From the NCBI GenBank assembly GCA_017852615.1, contig JAFMKX010000021.1:1-17297 (forward strand): DNA of 17,297 nt, read 5' to 3'. The notes beneath the pieces were generated by a model. The model did not search any database and was not told where the DNA came from. It saw only the letters and a program-made list of their open reading frames with translations. Origin of the DNA: Pontimonas sp. (GTDB lineage: Bacteria > Actinomycetota > Actinomycetes > Actinomycetales > Microbacteriaceae). Shown here piece by piece: positions 14,374-17,297 of this stretch; the first letter of the stretch is position 1; every line of letters starts with the position of its first letter. Both the position numbers and the translations under genes were made by a program.

Positions 14374-16611
14374 CTATTCGGAGAACGCCAAAATCCGATT
14401 AGAAAACTTGAACTCGGCGACGTAGAGATGGCCTGCCACAACTTCGAGCGAGGCCGGGAAGTAAAACCGGTCAGCTCGAGTCTGAGGCCGATCACCTAAC
14501 TCGCCACCGATGATGCGAGCGGGCTCTGCCCCATTAAGCGCATCATCGACAGAGTTCCATATCTGCACCCGGTGGAAAGACGTATCGGCAATCGCAAAAC
14601 CAAAGGGGAGGAACTTTGCCTGATTGGGTAGGTTGACCCGCACCGGTAGCTCACGAGGTTCATCCGATGAGGTGACATCGACCAACAAAACCGAGGCACC
14701 TTCCTTGGGCGCGATGGCCAAAAGCCCATCTTTCATGTCGAGTCGACCCGGTCCCCGCACACTATAGGAACGAATCGGTTCTTCGCCTAGCTGGGGAATA
14801 CCGTCGAATACTGCGACAGTGTCGGACTGTGGTTCAGACACAGCGAGATACGTCCCGTCATAGGCAACACCCTTGAGGTCACTGAGTGCGAGAGTTCCCA
14901 GCTGTCCTTGAATGACCTCATCAGGAAGGTTGCCGGGAGAAAACTCCCGCCAAATCGCCAAGGAGTCTCGACCAGCGATGATCAATGTTCCCTGCGCATA
15001 GGTGTTATCCCAGGCAGGAAATCCTGTGAGATAGACGTAATCGGCTCGTGCCCCATTCTCTCCGGGGGCTTGATTCCACACGTACATACGACGGTCATAG
15101 TCACTACTGGCGACGAGAGCTCCGTCGGCATTGGCTAGAACTGGATTCTGAAGGTATCCATCGCGCAGGAGGGTCGAGACATCGGAGTCGGCATCGAAAA
15201 CCGAAAAATCAGGAGCCTTTCCTTCCAAGGTTGAGGGGAATTGATTCCACCCGGTGACCCGGTTTCCGTTGTATTCAACAAAGTAAATGGCAGTGTCCGT
15301 GATCACAACATCACCACCATCCCCACCCAGATAGCTGTGGGCTGGAGCTTGAGGCATATTGCTGACGGTTCTGATGGTGGATTCGCTGCGGTGAGCTTGG
15401 GGTTCACCAGGCGCGGGTTGAGTTCCCGGCGTAGGAGGGTCACCGGGCATGGGGGGTTCGCCTGGTGAAGGAGGTTGTTCCCCCGGATCGCCAGGTTGCT
15501 CTCCATCGGGCGGTCCCATCGGAGTGTTTTGAGAGCCCGTTGTTTGCCGTTGAAGTGCGGTGGCATCATCGACGGGGAAAGACGGCCAAAAGTGAGCGTC
15601 CTGGCCACCCGCGGCGAGGGCAATCACGCCACGTTGCGACACGTCACCCTGGTACCAGTCCCATATGCAGCCATCGGGTGCTCCAATAGGTAAACGGTCA
15701 ACCCATATGTGTGACTGGCGGTTGCGGTTCGCTGGGGGCTCGCCCCAACACTCCTGTTGGGAGCCATTTTCATCGCCAATCAGAAAGTTTGATCCATCGG
15801 AGGTGATGTTCCGGGGTGTGCCGACTCCTTCGGGGTCCGAGCTACTCGTCGGGGCCGAGTTTTCATCGGTGGGGAAGGTGTCCCACACCAGGACATACCC
15901 CTTACGCGTGTCGGTTACGACGAGCGATGTGCCATCCGACCAGATGCCCCAGGGCCAGGCATCGGTGTTTCCAGTGAGCGCCGCCAAGTCCAGAGAAAAA
16001 TCTGCCGGTTGGCCGTTCGACTGAGGGATCGACTTGTACACGAGAATCCGGCCATTTTCGGTATCAGCAATCAGCAGGGCGCCCTCAGGGGTTACTTCGA
16101 CGGCACCGGGCCAGTTCAAGTCAGCAAGTCCTGTGCCTGGCGTGATGTCCTGGAAATCTGGTTGACCGATGACAACATCGGGTTCGGTGGGACCGGTAGG
16201 CAGAGAACTAAACACCAGTACTCGGTTATTAAAGCGATCCGCTATGGCGAGGCTCGTTCCATCACTCGCCCCGCTGGCAGGGTGATTAAGCGACACCGCG
16301 GAATCCGTAAAGTCCGGCCCAAAGCCTGAGAGACCAAATTCAGCGGTGGCGGAGGGAATACCGCTCAACGTTCCTTGGGATGCTACGTACTGCGACTCCA
16401 TAGGACAGACATCAAATTCGCCATCGGGCATTTGGACGATGTATCCGGCAGCAACTTTTTGGCAGGTATCGAGCGCCGCCATGGCCGTTTCGCCCTCGTC
16501 GGGAGTGGCGGCGGGAGTTGAAGCCGGGTCCTCAGTCGGTGAACAGCCCGAGAGAAGAAGGCCGAGCACCAGTAGTACTGAGCCAGCCGATCGTGAACCT
16601 GAAAATTTCAT
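14374..16611 (-). CDS. Secreted lipoprotein with about 12 NHL-like repeats in two halves
   Basis: A 745-residue protein that I recognise only by fold. The N-terminus is a lipoprotein signal: basic start, hydrophobic core (11-20) and lipobox LSGC with Cys23, so it should be anchored outside the membrane. A Ser/Thr/Pro/Glu-rich spacer follows. From about 85 on there are NHL/beta-propeller-like repeats, each with a block such as DGTSLAIADRFNNRVLVF (117-134) or EGALLIADTENGRILVY (176-192), often followed by a W/F-x-x-[FIL]-P turn. I count about five before and seven after a Pro/Gly/Glu-rich linker (about 363-405), fitting two six-bladed propellers. Cysteines at 50, 69, 288 and 315 could form disulfides. 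The ATG at 16611 gives a perfect signal peptide and sits 6 nt from a -10-like TACTGT; an upstream GTG at 16626 is less likely. Ligand and role are unknown. Confidence 0.8.
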   Translation of the reverse strand: MKFSGSRSAGSVLLVLGLLLSGCSPTEDPASTPAATPDEGETAMAALDTCQKVAAGYIVQMPDGEFDVCPMESQYVASQGTLSGIPSATAEFGLSGFGPDFTDSAVSLNHPASGASDGTSLAIADRFNNRVLVFSSLPTGPTEPDVVIGQPDFQDITPGTGLADLNWPGAVEVTPEGALLIADTENGRILVYKSIPQSNGQPADFSLDLAALTGNTDAWPWGIWSDGTSLVVTDTRKGYVLVWDTFPTDENSAPTSSSDPEGVGTPRNITSDGSNFLIGDENGSQQECWGEPPANRNRQSHIWVDRLPIGAPDGCIWDWYQGDVSQRGVIALAAGGQDAHFWPSFPVDDATALQRQTTGSQNTPMGPPDGEQPGDPGEQPPSPGEPPMPGDPPTPGTQPAPGEPQAHRSESTIRTVSNMPQAPAHSYLGGDGGDVVITDTAIYFVEYNGNRVTGWNQFPSTLEGKAPDFSVFDADSDVSTLLRDGYLQNPVLANADGALVASSDYDRRMYVWNQAPGENGARADYVYLTGFPAWDNTYAQGTLIIAGRDSLAIWREFSPGNLPDEVIQGQLGTLALSDLKGVAYDGTYLAVSEPQSDTVAVFDGIPQLGEEPIRSYSVRGPGRLDMKDGLLAIAPKEGASVLLVDVTSSDEPRELPVRVNLPNQAKFLPFGFAIADTSFHRVQIWNSVDDALNGAEPARIIGGELGDRPQTRADRFYFPASLEVVAGHLYVAEFKFSNRILAFSE

Positions 16612-16617
16612 GAGAAA

Positions 16618-16646
16618 ACAGTACACCCGGCTAGGGACCTCTTCAC
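16618..16646 (-). promoter_or_regulatory. Putative leaderless promoter of the NHL-repeat lipoprotein gene
   Basis: On the minus strand, TACTGT (complement of 16618-16623) lies exactly 6 nt before the ATG (16611). A GTGAAG -35-like element (complement of 16641-16646) lies 17 nt further upstream. There is no Shine-Dalgarno before the ATG. This is the best-supported of the leaderless candidates. Confidence 0.55.
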
Positions 16647-16686
16647 CTTGGTCTTGCCGGTGTTATCCCTCATGCGGGATTAATCG

Positions 16687-16986
16687 TTAGTAGTTTTCTC
16701 CACGCGCGACGTCCACGTCACTGACCCATGCCACGCAGGCGTAGTGGGGGAAGTAGTTGATTTCGAGAAGAGCGAATATGGTCTCGACTAGCTCCTTCGC
16801 GACCACACACTCAATCTTGATATTGCCCCCTTGCAGGTCCCCTTCTCGCTGCCCGCGCACCCCTGCGCCGTGGACTAGTGAGACGGTGTATCCCTTAATG
16901 CCTGCTTCATGGACATCGTGAACAAGACGTTTTTCTAGGGCGCTTTCGGCGACGATAGTCACCAATTTTCGCTGCACTAGTTCCAT
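16687..16986 (-). CDS. sbtB: PII-like signalling protein, SbtB type
   Basis: A 99-residue protein of the PII superfamily resembling cyanobacterial SbtB, the trimeric regulator of the bicarbonate transporter SbtA that binds adenine nucleotides. Similarities visible by eye are KGYTVSLVHG (31-40), a T-loop-like stretch GVRGQREGDLQGG (42-54), GNIKIE (54-59) and NYFPHYA (77-83), each with a counterpart in Synechocystis SbtB. The C-terminus ends at VARGENY, without the CGPEGC redox/R-loop tail of some cyanobacterial SbtBs. The ATG overlaps the end of the upstream transporter gene by 10 nt and follows GAGGGAG at about 7 nt spacing. The overlap implies matched expression. The pairing with an SbtA-like gene makes this much more likely than a GlnB/GlnK role. 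Confidence 0.87.
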   Translation of the reverse strand: MELVQRKLVTIVAESALEKRLVHDVHEAGIKGYTVSLVHGAGVRGQREGDLQGGNIKIECVVAKELVETIFALLEINYFPHYACVAWVSDVDVARGENY

Positions 16987-17297
16987 ATCAATACTCCCTC
17001 TAGTGATTGAGCAAGCCAGAAATATAGGGGAATCCCAATTACCAGGTTGAAGGGAAAGGTAATCCCCAGGCTTGCCGTGAGATAGATACCAGGACTCGCT
17101 TCGGGTAGGGCTAGTCGCACTGCAGTAGGGGCTGCGATATACGACGAGGATGCACTCAACACACCCAGCAGTGCCGCTCCACCTATTGACAGGCCAGCGA
17201 GGCCTCCCGCGATAACGCCCGCGCTTCCCGCTAATACTGGGAAAGTAAGGCCAAATATGACAACCCCCACACCGGCTAGCTTGACGTCGGGAAGTCG
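16977..17297 (-). CDS. sbtA: SbtA-like sodium-dependent bicarbonate transporter (5' part beyond window edge)
   Basis: The frame is open to the right-hand edge, so only the last 106 residues are present; the GTG at 17270 is internal. The fragment contains two or three hydrophobic helices and phrases typical of the SbtA (DUF897) C-terminus: SASSSYIAAP, TAVRLALPEASPGIYL and GITFPFNLVIGIPLY. These transporters import bicarbonate with sodium. The stop lies inside the sbtB start region (10-nt overlap), the classic sbtA-sbtB order. The substrate is inferred from family and partner. In a heterotrophic or rhodopsin-bearing actinobacterium, bicarbonate would most plausibly feed carboxylases (anaplerosis, fatty-acid synthesis) rather than Rubisco. 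Confidence 0.85.
   Translation of the reverse strand, partial: RLPDVKLAGVGVVIFGLTFPVLAGSAGVIAGGLAGLSIGGAALLGVLSASSSYIAAPTAVRLALPEASPGIYLTASLGITFPFNLVIGIPLYFWLAQSLEGVLIWN

Noticed and set aside
16665..16680. ATCCC/GGGAT hairpin downstream of sbtB as a terminator.
   Set aside because: It is only a 5-bp stem with a 6-nt loop and no T-run on the minus strand; too weak to list as a feature.

Overview
The window looks like a chromosomal segment of a small-genome actinobacterium, most likely an aquatic member of the Microbacteriaceae (the Rhodoluna/Aquiluna 'Luna' type of lineage). This placement is inferred from the moderately high GC, frequent GTG starts, very tight gene packing, actinobacterial-type LCP, PheA and SerRS genes, and a repeated start arrangement in which a TAnnnT -10 box lies exactly 6 nt before the start codon (leaderless transcription). 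No insertion sequence, phage gene, CRISPR array or long repeat was seen.

Layout, left to right. (1) 1-3246, plus: a ferric-iron importer, with the 3' part of an FbpA-like binding protein, a fused double-domain permease FbpB and the ATPase FbpC. FbpC carries an unusual five-cysteine cluster in its C-terminal domain. (2) 3256-5289, plus: an acyl-CoA-dehydrogenase-fold flavoprotein without the usual catalytic-glutamate motif, then a monoacylglycerol-lipase-like hydrolase, each with its own leaderless start. (3) 5299-8194, plus: an operon of a lipoate-protein ligase whose accessory domain is fused at the N-terminus, a FecCD/HmuU-type permease and an HmuV-type ATPase (probable heme or siderophore import). 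No binding protein for this importer is in the window. (4) 8197-9667, minus: a MalY/PatB-type PLP C-S lyase followed by a tiny GNAT protein, converging on hmuV with a 2-nt gap. (5) 9746-14319, plus: prephenate dehydratase, seryl-tRNA synthetase, a Cof-type HAD phosphatase, tRNA-Ser(UGA), an LCP cell-wall ligase and tRNA-Ser(GCU). This is a serine-decoding cluster with a wall-polymer gene inside it. (6) 14374-16611, minus: a large secreted lipoprotein of about 12 NHL-like repeats in two halves joined by a Pro/Gly-rich linker. (7) 16687-17297, minus: an overlapping sbtA-sbtB pair, a sodium-dependent bicarbonate transporter (3' part only) and its PII-like regulator.

Taken together, the region combines iron acquisition, lipoylation and redox metabolism, amino-acid biosynthesis and translation, envelope functions and bicarbonate uptake. 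Nothing forms a clearly new multi-gene system. The best leads for something undescribed are the cysteine cluster in FbpC, the double-propeller lipoprotein, the SbtAB pair in a probably non-cyanobacterial host, and a tRNA-Ser promoter placed so that transcription would begin at or next to the mature tRNA 5' end.
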